NCBI GenBank assembly: GCA_963921935.1
Contig: OY998175.1
Coordinates: forward strand, 289,362,246-289,426,245
Reading direction: 5' to 3'
From: Galeruca laticollis
Lineage: Eukaryota; Arthropoda; Insecta; Coleoptera; Chrysomelidae
Length of the DNA: 64,000 nt
Shown: piece after piece, positions 9,899-22,310 of the stretch
Layout: each line of letters starts with the position of its first letter
How positions within the stretch are numbered: position 1 is the first letter of the stretch
Position numbers and translations under genes: made by a program
The notes under the pieces: model-generated
What the model was told of the DNA's origin: nothing
Seen by the model: the letters and a program-made list of their open reading frames with translations, nothing else
The model's database searches: none

Positions 9899-12117
9899 AT
9901 GAAACCTAATCATAAGAAACCTAATGTTTCTACCACTTTCAAATGTTCTCACATTACCGACCCTAAAACATGTGATCTTTCCTTTTTCCGAAATTCTTAT
10001 TTAACATCTTCATTCTCTTCTTCAGAATGTGTGCCTTCCGATAATACATGCGTTGGAAATTTTATAAAGTATGCCTCCAACAAGCTTTTGGGCCTCAGTG
10101 TACTAAAAAATATAGATAACTACCAGCCAGATGATGTCCCATTCATAGGAATACTGAAGAAGATGACTATGCTAGAGAATGATGCGATTCCTATAAGCTA
10201 TCAATTATCTTTGACCAAAACCAAATATAAAACTGGTTTACCCCAATAGAGTTGAAGACATCAAATAAAAAGGTAAACGACCAAATGGAAGGTATTTATA
10301 TTGACAGTGTGGCATACTCTAACAATACTAATACAGACAGTTTGTCTGATGAAGATGATAACGGAAATCACGGATCACTAGCCGATTTGAGTAAAAATTT
10401 TAATGACAAACTCTTCAAAACAGTAAAAAATGGTACTAACCTCGCCAATAAGACAACTGAGGTTAGATCCAAAATATCTGATGTGACCAATAGAGTGAAA
10501 CCACTAAGTACAAAAGCATTATATCAACCAGAGTTAAAAAATGTAGCAATAATGTTTCGGTGACCAAAAAAATGACATTGCCTCCAACATGTGTCAAAAT
10601 AACCCCGATGTTTTGCAGTCAAATTCAAAATTGGGAGAGAATGAAGTAGAAAAAAATAATGGGCCAGAAGTCGATAGGGTCGTAGTAACTGAGGAATCAA
10701 TAAACATCAATTCCCTTTCTAAAATTAATCCTAGAGTTAACAACTTCTCTTTATACATTTCATTCTCGATAAAGTATTTTCCTGAAGGGGATAAAACTCA
10801 ACAAGAACAAAAGGACACGTCTAAAAATGATATAGATAACAATGGATATATTAACAAAGTGAACCAGACCAATGATCTATCGACATCAACCAAACTTTCC
10901 AAAACCGCAATATCTGCATCCAATTAAATAGCAAACAACATCAATTCAAATTCCTTATCACGCCGATCAAGTGAGAAAGACAATAATAGAATCCGAGATT
11001 ATTCGGACAATGATAGCAGTTGCGAAAGAGCTCTTAACAATATCTCCACAATCAGATCCATAAAGGGTATTCCCCAAAAATCTTTAGGTCTCTAAGGCCT
11101 CAAAAATATTGGTAACACATGTTTCATGAATAGTATTATCCAATGCCCATCAAACACAAGGTGGCTATTAGAATAAGTAAAGAAAGACGCATACATAAGA
11201 GATATTAACATAAACATTTTTAGCATGAATGGAGCACTAATTAAAGCATTTGCTGAAGTTATTCAAGAGCTCTGGTCTGAAGACAGTTCTGACAGAGTGG
11301 TTAATACAGTATCATTGAAAAGTCAGATTCAGCGATTTATTTCAATGTTCATGGTATACACTCAACATGTTGCACAGGAGTTTCTTCGTTACCTATAAGC
11401 AGGACTTCACGAAGATGTCAACAAGGTATATGAAAAACCAAAGCTCATATTAACAGAAATTGATGACAAACTCAGTGACATTGAAAAGCACAAGAATCTT
11501 GGTTGAGATATCCGAGAATGGACAACTCCAAGATTGTGGATAACTTTGTCGGTCAATTAAAATCAACAATCAAGTGCACGCACTGTGGTCACTGTTCAGT
11601 TACATACAATCCGTTTTGGGATTTATCCCTATCGATACCCAATAAAACAGGTTAATTACGACTTTCACAATGTTTAGATTCGTTTACTAGAGAAGAAACA
11701 CTCGACGGTGATGAGAAACCAACATGTTTGAAATGTAAGGAACAAAGACGATGCACTAAATCATTCTCAATTCATAAATTTCCGAAAATATTGGTTATTC
11801 ACTTGAAGCGCTTTTCGCGAACAGAAAGATTTAGTGAAAAACTTAATGTTGCAATAGATTTTCCAATAGAAGGGTTTGATATGAGCCATTACGCGGCTGA
11901 TAATGTGGCAGCATGTATGTACAACCTCTACGCTATATCAAATCACAGTGAAACCACTTACAATGGTTACTACACAGCATATTGCCGACATCACTACACG
12001 GGACAGTGGCACAAATTTAACGATTCAAGGGTGCTATTAATATCGTGGAAATCTTTAGTCAGTGAAGAAGCATATGTTCTCTTCTATGAACAAGATGACA
12101 CAAAGTCCCACCTTTAA
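9899..12117 (+). pseudogene. USP2-like ubiquitin hydrolase retrocopy
   Basis: Intronless but broken copy of a ubiquitin-specific protease. The N-terminal part (9899 to about 11,080) is Ser/Asn-rich, low-complexity and split by stops. The catalytic domain starts at about 11,097 with GLKNIGNTCFMNSIIQC, the Cys box with the nucleophile kept. It continues through AQEFLRYL, then a frame change near 11,505, zinc-ribbon pairs CTHCGHC and CLKCKEQ, and an open stretch 11,728-12,117 with ILVIHLKRFS and the His box. That box reads NGYYTAYC where USPs have GGHYTAYC, so the catalytic histidine is tyrosine. Several in-frame stops rule out activity. Box order and TGQWHKFNDSRV resemble USP2/USP21. The left breakpoint of the giant palindrome falls inside this copy. 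Confidence 0.75.
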
Positions 12118-12333
12118 GTTTAATATTTTTCTTTAATTTTTAAAATTGTATGTTTTCATTGTGAACCAATGTCTTATTTGTTTTTTTCTGCAAAATTTAT
12201 TTATATATTTATATATATGCATTGTATTCTTATTAATGCCCACATCAAATATATTGTGAAAAATTCCAAAAAATATAATTTATTGTCTGATGTTCAAATC
12301 ATTCTGTCTTGATTAAAGGGACATTAGTCGCAG

Positions 12334-13545
12334 TGGAATGTGTTTGTGAGCAATCGTGTATCACAGTTATGAGAGATATGTATCTCTAGCACGTTTCAAT
12401 GGCACTACGTTCGGTTGGAACTTAATCCTGCAGGCATGCAATCACGTGGAAAATTCGACAATTTAACACTTTGGTTGCACCGTTCATTGTTTCTACATGA
12501 TTCTAATTTGGTGTTGAGCGACTTTGTCCAATTTCGCCTCATCGTTGATCCTCCTAAATTGAAGAAAGACAGTTTCACAACCACTATAATTGAATAACAG
12601 TTTTGGCCCAAGCTCTCGTCAAATTTTCCGACTTTTCCTAAGTTTCAGAGGACAGTAGCATATATGCTACGGTTTGTGCAAAACTCAAAAAACAACAATT
12701 CACAATTAACAGGTCCTTTATAGTTAAAGGAACTTGAGCATGCTACTTCTTTAATTATTAAAAACATACAAATTCAATGTTTCGACAAAGATATTGAAGC
12801 TCTCTCTCGTGGAAAATTATCGAACAAGCAACTTCTCTCACTTAAGCCATTTTCAGATGCCGACGGAATTTTGCGAGTCGGTGGACGCTTATCTCATGAA
12901 GATATTCCGTATCAGCAAAAACACCCCATATTGTTGATCTCCAAGAAACACACTGTCTCTCTCTCTCACTCAAACATGAGTATGTTCGTTTAGGACATAG
13001 TGGCCCCCAAAATGTCCTCTCCAACGTCCGGCTATGCTACTGGCCTTTGGACGGTCTCAGCTAATTGAAACGCATTATTAGAAATTGTGTAACGTGTCAT
13101 AGGTTTATTGCCATTATGTCACAACAAATCATTGCGGATTTACCCAAGGGTAGAGAATCCATATCCAGACCCTTTGTATAAATTGGTATAGATCTTGGTG
13201 GACCCTTCATCGTAAAACCGTATCGCTTACGCAAAGCTCCAATTGTAAAAGCTTACCTGGCACTATTTATTTCATGGCTACTAAAGCAGTGCTTTTGGAA
13301 CTCGTTTCTGATTTATCCATAGACTCGTTCATAGCTCCTCTTAAGCGGTTTATAGCTCGTCGTGGACATCCTTTCGCGATATGCAGTGACAATGCTACCA
13401 ATTTCATTGGTGCTCGAAACCAACTCCAAAAACTGCGCGACTTCTTTCTATCGCCTGTTTCCTCCAAAACGATACTAGAATTTCTCTCCAACAATGAAAC
13501 TGAATGGAAATTCATACCCCCAAAATCTCCTCATTGGGAGTAAGT
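12334..13545 (+). pseudogene. BEL/Pao pol fragment (left arm)
   Basis: Piece of a BEL/Pao LTR-retrotransposon polyprotein with many frame breaks. In order: the end of the RNase H/linker region (VFVSNRVSQL, then LELNPAGMQSRG, compare ELNPADxxSRG), the integrase zinc-binding region (YVRLGHSGPQNVL, then RNCVTCHR), and the integrase core 13,274-13,543 (TKAVLLELVSDLS, RRGHPFAICSDNATNF, EWKFIPPKSPHW). Two of the integrase acidic positions are visible. No LTRs and no gag are present. The fragment is cut off cleanly at PPKSPHWE near 13,545. Confidence 0.8.
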
Positions 13546-13694
13546 TATTGGTACCAAGTTTTCGCAACGAAAAGAAACAGTACTTCGTGTATAGTTCTGT
13601 AAATATAATAATAGTGTCCAACTCCGTTTTTTATTTTATAAACAATTTAACAACTGAAAATATAGTGTGCATTAATTATCAATGTACGTGCAAT
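13546..13694 (+). repeat. Fragment related to 8597-9880
   Basis: Contains GTTTTCGCAACGAAAAG and GTGTATAGTTCTGTAAATATAATAATAGTGTCC, each with a counterpart around 8597 and 9842. It probably derives from the same recombinase-like element family with its interior deleted. Confidence 0.4.
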
Positions 13695-15431
13695 ATAGTC
13701 CAGGAAATCTGGATATGTTAGCGTCATTTTCCAGGTAACGGCTGATACTTGGTAAAAAGTTAGTAAAAATGGTGTACAACAAAACTTAATTTATGCGACC
13801 TCTCAAATCGGACCGGAACATTGTTTATGAGTCGATTTACACTCATTCTTCATGCCTTCTGTATATTTTTCAGGTATATCTTTTTTCTCGTGCATAGTAC
13901 AGACAAAAAGTTAAATACTTTTTTTTTCTTCTTTCAAAGACCTACAATTCTAGATCTTACACGTACAAGAAATTGATTGGGTCAAAAGTTATTAGCAAAT
14001 AAACAACTGATAACGTTATTGTTAATAAATAAAAATATGATGAGCAGTTTTACACTAACACTTCCACATCACGCTTATCTATCCTCACTCATTAAAAAAT
14101 GATACTCACGAAATATGGAGTCTGTAAGTTCAATAGTTTATGAATCATAGCCTTATAAACAAATTAACTAAAAATTGACTCTGTAAGCTATGCGACCTCG
14201 CGCCAATTTTGCAACAACGCGAATTTTTTTTCATATTTGGCTTGGTTGCATAATTAATTTGACACTATATCCACCGATGTTTGTCGAGAATTAAGTACGC
14301 ACATAGGAGAGGCATGGGAAGAGCTTTAAACGAAAACAAAATACGTTAAGATTTATTGACAAACGACTGAGTTACGGACAATTGAAGTCGGAGGCCCGTC
14401 AGTCAACAATTTATGCGAGTATCGAAAAACAAAACTCGACTATACTCTCTGAGGTTCACCGTACGACTGCCAATACAAAATACGGACGATGATAGAATGA
14501 AAAGCTAGGCGTTCCCTCCACTCCGCTGCCACGCAGCAGCCAGCCGAAATATTCGCCCGCTACTGACTTTCGAAATTTTTTTTATTGGGTTGCAATTTAA
14601 GCGACGTCTCGCTATTTCGCACAATAAAAGTACATTCACTAAAAATGTTAGGGATATTTTTTGTTTTTCGATACTCGCATAAATTGTTGACTGACAGGCC
14701 TCCGACTTCGATTGTCCGTAACTCAGTCGTTTGTCAATAAATGTTAACGTATTTTTTTTCAATTAAAGCTCTTTTCATGCCCCTCCTATGTGCGTACTTA
14801 ATTCCCGACAAAAATCGGCGGATATAGTGTCAAATTAATTATGCAACTAAGCCAAATATGAGAAAAAATTCCGTTGTTGCAAAAATTTATTTTCTAAAAA
14901 AACAATGATGGTTATCGATGTCTTAATAGCTTACAGAACTCTGCAAGTCAATTTTAAGTTAATTTGTTTATTAGGCCATAATTTATAAGATATTGAACTT
15001 ACAGAATCCATCTTTCGTGAGTATCATTTTTTAATGAGTGAGAATAGATAAGCGTGATGTGGAAGTGTTAGTGTAAAAAATGCTCATTATATTTTTATTT
15101 ATTAACAATAACGTTATCAGTTGTTTATTTGCCAATAACTTTTGACCCAATCAATTTTTTTACGTGTAAGGTCTAGAATTGTAGGTCTTTAAAAGAAGAA
15201 AAAAAAGGTATTTATACTATGCACGAGAAAAAAGATATACCTGAAAAATCTACAAAAGACATGAAAAATAAGTGTAAATCGAATCATAAACAATGTACCG
15301 GTCCGATTTGAGAAGTCGCATAGGTTAAGTTTTGTTGTACACCATTTTTACTTACTTTTTACCAAGTATCAGCTGTTACCTCGGAAATTACGCAAAATGA
15401 TCATTTTGGGTCTGATTTTCCTGGACTAATA
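13695..15431. mobile_element. 1.7-kb foldback element (left arm)
   Basis: Long inverted repeat with arms of about 700-750 bp around a ~200-bp unique centre (about 14,445-14,655). Outer parts: AGTCCAGGAAATC and GGTAACGGCTGATACTTGG on the left, mirrored by CCAAGTATCAGCTGTTACC and TTTCCTGGACT on the right. Inner parts: ACAAACGACTGAGTTACGG mirrored near 14,735. No transposase is encoded; the 85-codon ORF in it is spurious. It is a non-autonomous foldback of unknown superfamily. Confidence 0.75.
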
Positions 15432-17215
15432 GGTAACAGTCATTTTGAACTGATCAGTCAGTTAGGTATTGGAATCGTTACATTTGATTGATATTAATTA
15501 TTGTTGGATGAGTTGAAACCCATCTCTAAGATGTAGTCTATTTTCGACGAGAAAAGATTCGAAATGATGGTTCTTGCGTAGTTTTGCAGTATTACCCCAG
15601 AGACTTAGGAACAACATTTAATAACTTCTAAGCTTCACAGAAGCAAGCTTGTCAAATAAAGTTGTAAACAGAAAATTGTAAGAGCGTATTTTGGGTCTTT
15701 TTGTATAACGTTCTAATCCGCGCATTTCAATTAATTTCGAATTAATTTCTGCGAATGGAGATTTAATTCTTGTTACGTTAGAGGGTACTTGTTATATTGT
15801 AAGAAGGAAGAAGAATAGCAATTTGTACATTGAGTTAAAACCAGGATTTTCTTGTTGATATAATTGAGAAAAAGTTAATTGGATTTTTTTGTCAATTAGT
15901 GAAACGTTTACAAAATAGAATTAAATAGTATTTAAAACAATTCTTAGACTGATTTGAAAGGCTGCAGACTAATTAGCTAAAAGATTAATTCAATATGGAT
16001 TGCATTTTAATACCTCCTGTGGAGTAATGTCGCTATCACATCGATATCGATAAAGTGGATTGACTCCATATATTTTATTTATCTTATTCTCCAGTCCATT
16101 CCTTCCCAGTTGATTGTATTAAATATATTTTTCTCAATTCATGAAACCTGGTGTATTGTCTCATTATTGTTGCTAATTATTTATGTATGTCTCTTTTACT
16201 CACAATACTATTCTACTGGTAAACTGCCTAATTATTTCCAAAATATCTAGTTCTTAAATTCAGTTCGATAGGGCTAAATAGTTATTTTTCTACTTTCATT
16301 ACTAACACCGCATTTTGAACACGTGTTTGACATGCACAAAACGACTCTTTAAACACTAAGGTGTCACCATCTATTGACACCCCCCTAGTTATCGACACAC
16401 ATCGCTTTCATAAGCTTATTATAAGGAATCTGTACAGTGAATACCAAATTCTACTGATTAGAGTGACATCCACTAGTATCATTATTAGTTACAAAAAAGA
16501 ATCATGTCGATAAAATAGAAACTAATAGATCACGAAATGTTTGAATATGGCCACTACGTTGTGTTCCATGGTTGGGAGAACTTGCTTATAGGTAAGCTTA
16601 ATGAAGATCGTATCATTTCAGTAATAGTTGAACTTCAATTACTGATGAAAATGATCTCATATCGATTCTTTTCACAATAAATATTCTAAATTTACCATTC
16701 ATGACCTGAAAACTACAATTTTTTATACAAAAAACACCAGAATAATGGTGGTCAATAACTGGTCATGCAGAAACACAAATTGTTCTAGATATTGACACTT
16801 ATGTCAATATCTACTACAATAGTATGGTGAATGAAAATCCCATTGATATCATTGAAGTTAGATACATTTTTTCGATAATATGCAATTAATCACAGTATGA
16901 ATCATATTTTGGCCGGATCAGTTATTGACACTCATTATTCAGAACAGAACCCTTTCAATATGAAATTATTACTCAGTGTCAATATCTGGTACCCCAGTGG
17001 ATCAAAGACTGATACATCTATCTGTCAGTAAGTGGTCATTTACGAGAAAAATCCGTAACTGTGTATGAAATTCCATTGATCAGCTTATGCAGTACTGAAT
17101 TTGGAATAATGCATATTTTGGTATGATCAGTTATTGACATCCCATATTCAGAATATTTTTGGTGTCAATAATTGATACTTCGTAAATCATTAACTGATAC
17201 CAGTCTTTATTACCA
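15432..17215. other. Non-coding; right half is 5' region of pogo 3
   Basis: 15,432-16,355 holds nothing I recognise. From about 16,360 the motif TATTGACAC, its complement GTGTCAATA and close variants recur (about 16,373, 16,388, 16,789, 16,923, 16,977, 17,142, 17,163). They lie directly upstream of the pogo 3 transposase and look like its subterminal repeats. I could not fix a TIR. Confidence 0.5.
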
Positions 17216-18432
17216 GAACTCAAAAAAGGCAAATAGGTTCAATTATTCTGAAAACGACATGAAAAACGCCCTCCTGTCAATACAGGAGGGTATGCAGACG
17301 AAACGGGCAAGTATTTTATAATAAAATCCCGAGAACTACCTTCCTATATAAACACGAAGGCAAAACGCCGATTGAAAGAAAAATTGGCAATGAGAGCGTT
17401 CTAACCAAGAAAGAGGAGGACATACTAGTAAAATGGATTTTCCATTGAGCTGAATGTGGTTTTACAACAACTAAAACTCAACTCCTTGATAGTGTGGAGA
17501 TATTGGTGAAAATATTACAGAGGAAAAATCCATTCATAAATGGCTGTTCAGGAAGGCAATGGTATAAAGTCTTCCTAAGAAGGCATCCAGAAATATCGCT
17601 GAGAGTTTCTCAGAATTTAACAAAGAGTCGAGCAGATGTTACAGAAGAAAAGCTTCGCCAATGGTTCAAGGAAATCCGGGAATAGTTGAAAATAAGTAAT
17701 TATCTGAAGGTTTTAGATGATCCGAAGCCTATCTTCAACTGTGATAAGACTGCTTTTCTCCTAAATCCGAAGGAACACAAGGTCCTTGTAAAGAAAAGTC
17801 AGAAAGCGGCGTATAATTCCATCAATAATGATGAAAAAGAGTGCCTCACCACATCGGTCATGTGAAATGCTTTTGGAGATCTCTCACCCCCGATGATAGT
17901 TTACTCCTACCAAAGAATCCCTCAGAAAATTGTTGAGAAGATATCCCCATTCTGAAGCGTAGGTCGCACTGACAGTAGATGGATTACGAGCGAAAGTTTT
18001 TATGAGTATGTTATCAATATATTCAACTCTTGGTTGATAAGAAACTCTATACCAAAGCCAATAATTCTGTATGTCGATGGTCAAACTTCTTACATGTCAT
18101 TGCACCTAAGCGAATTTTGTTCAAAAAATGAAATAATCCTCATTGCACTCTTTTCAAATTCCACACATTTACTTCAACCACTTTACCTTTCGTTCTTTCA
18201 TCCATTGAAGAATGAATGGAAGAAACCAGTTCATAACTGGAGGGCGAATAATAATGGTATGAGACTTAGCAGGGATGCATTTTCCAACATAAAAAATGTT
18301 TGTAGAAACGGTTTCAGAACTGGCGGGCTATGTCCATTGAACCCCAATAATATCAACTATAAAGATATTCGTATTTTTAAATGAAACTCACGGTCTCTAG
18401 TTAATTCCACAATATAATAAAAGTTATTGAAA

Positions 18433-18500
18433 ATTCTAAAAAATTGACAATTGTTTCGATAAATTAATATCATCGTCAGAATGACAGAAGTTACAATTCA
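18433..18500 (-). ncRNA. Hammerhead-ribozyme-like motif, PLE-A
   Basis: On the minus strand CTGACGA (18,473-18,479) is followed by a GATA/TATC hairpin and GAAAC (18,453-18,457), then AATT and GTC. This is the core order of a type I hammerhead with the very short stem III known from PLEs. It is the mirror of the motif at 20,706-20,770. Confidence 0.5.
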
Positions 18501-18737
18501 TTTTATGCCTACCTGATGTTTAGTAGTTATTTTTGGCTAGACGAAGAAGTAACCTAACTTGTGATTGGCTTAATGTATGTTTATAGAAAAAAGAAGATGT
18601 GATATTACAAATATTGAAGCTTAGATATTATTAGCCCTATGGTGATATCCTGGATATAATTTTTCCAATTAAGATCAGTATAACTGTGCAATGATATAGA
18701 AAACCAGGAAAACTATATCTGCTGATCTTTACAGTTA

Positions 18738-19617
18738 TCACTTAAGAAGACAGTTTATTAGTGGAGAACTCCCTAGATTTAACTGTTCATTGACAACTTC
18801 ATATTGTGGGTTTCTTAAATGTCCTCTAATTTCCAGTTCTTCAAGGAAATCCAGATCTTGTTTCTTTTCACAAATATGCAGCACTTCTAGTTCTGTGTTA
18901 GATGTCAATGAGTGATTGGTGTCAAGTAGATGTTTTGCGTAGTAGGATTTATCTGGTTGTTTTAATCTGTATCGAATTTCAAAATTCCTAAGGGTCTGAC
19001 CCAAATAGACAGCATTACATTCTGGACATTTGAGTTTATATATACCTGACTTCTTTAATAGTGGTATTTTTGTTTTTACACTTAACAATTTTGTTCCAAC
19101 GTTACTTTCTGTTTTAAAAGAAATTGTTGTATTCGTTGCTGAAGATATTATTAATTTCATCAGCTTGTTTAGGATATATTAGTTGTATTGCCACTTTTTC
19201 TTCTTTTTTACTAATTAGCTTATTTATCATATCTAATGGTTTACCGTTAGATGTTGCTATTTGTCTAATTGTATTAATCTCTCTATCAAAATTACATTTG
19301 TTCATAGGAACTGAAAAAGCTCTATGTATCATTGAATTATATGCTGTTAGTCTGTGTGACATAGGGTGGTTAGAATTGAATGGGATTGTCACATCAGTCT
19401 GTGTTGGTTTTCGGTAAATTGAATAATCAAGTACATTATTAACTCTTTGAATTTTTAAATCAAGAAAATTGATTGAGCTATTTTCTTCAATTTCTAATGT
19501 AAATTTAATTTTCGGGTGTAAATTATTGATGTGGTTGAAAAATACATCTAATTGTCGTTCACTACCCATAAAACAAGCTAATATGTCATCTACATATCTA
19601 TACCAAAGTAAAATATT
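18738..19617 (-). pseudogene. PLE-A RT/GIY-YIG 3' half, minus copy (left arm)
   Basis: Minus-strand PLE coding remnant. It runs from the RT catalytic box YRYVDDILACF and the thumb region (SINFLDLKIQR, YRKPTQTDVTIPFNSNHP) to the GIY-YIG endonuclease (SGIYKLKCPECNAVYLGQT), ending at 18,738. Compared with the intact copy at 61,030 it lacks the segment after EIRY (SEHLRAY) and a linker before the endonuclease, where the two segments change frame (151-codon and 140-codon segments overlap near 19,140). It lacks the N-terminal RT motifs. Confidence 0.85.
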
Positions 19618-20465
19618 TTAAATTTACATTAGAAATTGAAGAAAATAGCTCAATCAATTTTCTTGATTTAAAAATTCAAAGAGTTAATAATGTACTTGAT
19701 TATTCAATTTACCGAAAACCAACACAGGCTGATGTGACAATTCCATTCAATTCTAACCACCCTTTGTCACACAGACTAGCAGCATATAATTCAATGATAC
19801 ATAGAGCTTTTTCAGTTCCTATGAACAAATGTAATTTTGATAGAGAGATTAATACAATTAGACAAATAGCAACATCTAACGGTTATCCATTAGATATGAT
19901 AAATAAGCTAATTAGTAAAAAAGAAGAAAAAGTGGAAATACAACTAATATATACTAAACAAGCTGATGAAATTAAAACTTAGAAAACCATCACATATGCA
20001 GGAAATATTTCTAATAATATTTCAAAGATAATATCTTCAGCAACGAATACAACAATTTCTTTTAAAACAGAAATTAACGTTAGTACAAAATTGTTAAATG
20101 TAAAAACAAAAATACCACTATTAAAGAAGTCAGGTATATATAAACTCAAATGTCCAGAATGTAATGCTGTCTATTTGGGTCAGACCCTTAGGAATTTTGA
20201 AATTCGATACAGTGAGCACTTACGAGCATACAGATTGAAACAACCAGATAAATCCCACTACGCAAAACATCTACTTGACACCAATCACTCATTGACACCT
20301 AACACAGAACTAGAAGTGCTGCATATTTGTGAAAAGAAACAAGAACTGGATTTCCTTGAAGAACTGGAAATTAGAAGACATTTAAGAAACTCACAATATG
20401 AAGTTGTCAATGAACAGTTGAATCTAGGAAGTTCTCCTCTAATAAACTGTCTTCTTAAGCGATAA
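19618..20465 (+). pseudogene. PLE-A RT/GIY-YIG 3' half, plus copy (left arm)
   Basis: Plus-strand partner of the inverted dimer. It starts inside the RT thumb (FTLEIEENSSINFLDLK), keeps YRKPTQADVTIPF, has a stop in ADEIKT*KTITYAG at about 19,980, and then an intact GIY-YIG region (20,091-20,465) with SGIYKLKC, YLGQT, SEHLRAY and the HHLL-type C-terminus. RT catalytic motifs are missing. Confidence 0.85.
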
Positions 20466-20705
20466 TTGTAAAGAACAGCAGATATAGTTTTCCTGGTTTT
20501 CTATATCATTGCAAAGTTATACTGATCTTAATTGGAAAAATGATATCCAGGATATCACCATAGGGCTAATAATATCTAAGCTTCAATATTTGTAATATAA
20601 CATCTTCTTCTTTTTTCTATAAACATATATTAAGCCAATCACAAGTTAGGTTACTTCTTGGTCTAGCCAAAAATAACTACTAAACATCAGGTAGGCATAA
20701 AATGA

Positions 20706-20770
20706 AATGTAACTTCTGTCATTCTGACGATGATATTAATTTATCGAAACAATTGTCAATTTTTTAGAAT
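20706..20770 (+). ncRNA. Hammerhead-ribozyme-like motif, PLE-A
   Basis: CTGACGA (20,724-20,730), a GATA...TATC stem II with one unpaired T, GAAAC (20,746-20,750), loop AATT, then the cleavage triplet GTC. Bases ATT before the core pair with AAT after GTC, and TTCT pairs with AGAA further out, giving stem I. This is the arrangement of minimal type I hammerheads in PLEs. Activity is untested. Confidence 0.55.
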
Positions 20771-21594
20771 TTTCAATAAATTTTATTATATTGTGGAATT
20801 AACTAGAGACCGTAAGTTTCATTTAAAAACACTAATATGAGAATATTCCACGAAGTAGGGGCCGAGGCAGTTAATTTCATTTAACTATAAAGATGTGAAT
20901 GGAGGGACAACTAAGGAAGTAACTGATAATTCAGATAATAATTTGGAAACCAGTAATGGTTCGAATGTGGTAGTGGTACCACATTTGGAAGAATTTTTGA
21001 ATATTTTCGAAAATAAATTCAAGAGAAAATATTGGAATTTGAGAAGTCTGGACAACTGTGGAGTGGAAATAGACAAGACCAGAATCTTTTTTATTTTTTG
21101 TTGAATTTGAAAAGACAGTTTAGGGTAAAGATTATTTCATAGATGCGGCAATAAATGATGACTTACTATATATACCTTTAAATGAAAATGAGTTTGCATT
21201 GTTCGAGTTTGCAGGTATCCAAAATAATGAAGCAAATCAACCATCGCTTTTTTCTCCGTTGTTTGTAACAGTGCCTCATCAAAGTCGGGTTGTGGATGGA
21301 GATATTCTTGAGGGCATTTTGGATACAGAATTTGCCAATGAAAATGCTCTTAGTTAATTCGCTCCGGCCCCCCACTGAAAAGTATGCGAATATAAGTTCA
21401 GATGATTCAATAAATGAGGCAGCAATTACCTTTGAAACTCAAGCTGTGATCGAAACTTCAAATAATAAACAACCATATGAAATTTTGCCGTGTTTTACCA
21501 GCAAGATATCCTAATCGACCGAATGCAACTGGTGATGTTGTAAAAACTGCCGTCAGTTTGGACAATTTAAGACGAAAATTAATAAAAATGACCC

Positions 21595-22310
21595 ACTAGT
21601 GGACAGTGACATGAACGAAATACATATTTTGGGTTATTTTACAACCTCTCCAAATGCCTCCAATAAAAATTGTAGAAGAGTTCTTACTTTGTCGACGAGA
21701 ACAATTCATCTCATTTTACAAAAACACAAATGGGAACCATTTTCATATCATTTGGTGCAACACTTACAAATAAGTGATCTTCCTCGAAGGGTAGAATACT
21801 GTGAATGATTTTCAATGAAGATCCAAGAGGATGAAAACTTCATAAAAAAAGTTATATGGTATGATGAAGCAAAGTTTAGGAAAAATGGATTATTTAATAA
21901 ATATAATAATAAATCCCATTTTTGCTGCAATGAAAATCCACATGTCTGTAGAAAATAGTTTCAATGTTTTAGTGCAATAATACTCGATAAAATTTTAGCA
22001 TTATATTTCTATGATAAAAGTTTAAATGGTGAAAGTTATTGCCACATTTTAGAATAAGCCATACCACCGGCGTTGCATACTTTAAGAAATGGAGAGACGG
22101 TTTCAGCAAGATGAGGCACCTCATAACTTTGAGTGTGTTGCTCAGCATATTTACGACATGTTTGATGATAGATCGATTGCACAGAGAAAACATGTCCAAA
22201 TTAAAAAAGTTTCTAGAAAAAAATCAATTGCTGCAAATACATTTTTATTAGTGGTAGAAACATTATTCACCCGTAGTTGCGAAAACCAGATAGATAGTTT
22301 TGTCCATTAA
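21595..22310 (+). pseudogene. IS630/mariner-type transposase relic (left arm)
   Basis: Broken DDE transposase. The HTH side reads VDSDMNEIHILGYFTTSPNAS and LSTRTIHLILQKHKWEP, then LQISDLPRRVEYCE. The catalytic start reads VIWYDEAKFRKNGLFN, then ENPHV, SAIILDKILALYFYD and LNGESY. After a frame change come QDEAPHNFECVAQHIYDMFDD (second catalytic region) and the C-terminus to 22,310. This matches insect mariner-like proteins with a DUF4817-type HTH, from memory. Multiple stops and frameshifts; dead. Confidence 0.65.

Larger units (their letters stand above)
18367..20882. mobile_element. PLE-A inverted dimer (left arm)
   Basis: Penelope-like element flanked by the 12-bp duplication AACTATAAAGAT (18,355-18,366 and 20,883-20,894). 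Internally it is two PLE 3' halves arranged head-to-head: a minus-strand copy (about 18,384-19,616) and a plus-strand copy (19,617 to about 20,830), so both 3' ends point outward. The junction near 19,617 joins the minus-strand RT segment (WYRYVDDILACF) to plus-strand sequence. Neither half has a complete RT. Confidence 0.85.
17216..21540 (+). pseudogene. pogo/Tigger-like transposase 3, split by a PLE (left arm)
   Basis: Degenerate transposase. An HTH_psq region (YSENDMKNALLSIQEGMQT) is followed by a CENP-B-like region (LTKKEEDILVKW, FLRRHPEISLRV) and a DDE domain: FNCDKTAF, ILYVDGQTSY and LLQPLYLSFF. The third catalytic aspartate is tyrosine (codon 18,184-18,186). Stops occur after EIRE, SVM and KISPF. 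The frame NPNNINYKD at 18,366 is interrupted by a PLE (18,367-20,882) and resumes at 20,895 with VNGGTTKEVTDNS. The C-terminal region decays with a frameshift near 21,090. Dead element, mirrored at 36,114-40,438. Confidence 0.7.

Noticed and set aside
9899..12117. Working deubiquitinase gene
   Set aside because: Several in-frame stops, a frameshift and loss of the catalytic histidine.
12334..13545. Integrated retrovirus-like element with envelope
   Set aside because: Only BEL/Pao RNase H end and integrase pieces are present; no LTR, gag or envelope-like ORF is visible.
14505..14762. 85-codon protein in the foldback element
   Set aside because: It overlaps the inverted arms and is repeated only because of the palindrome; no known motif and an unlikely composition.
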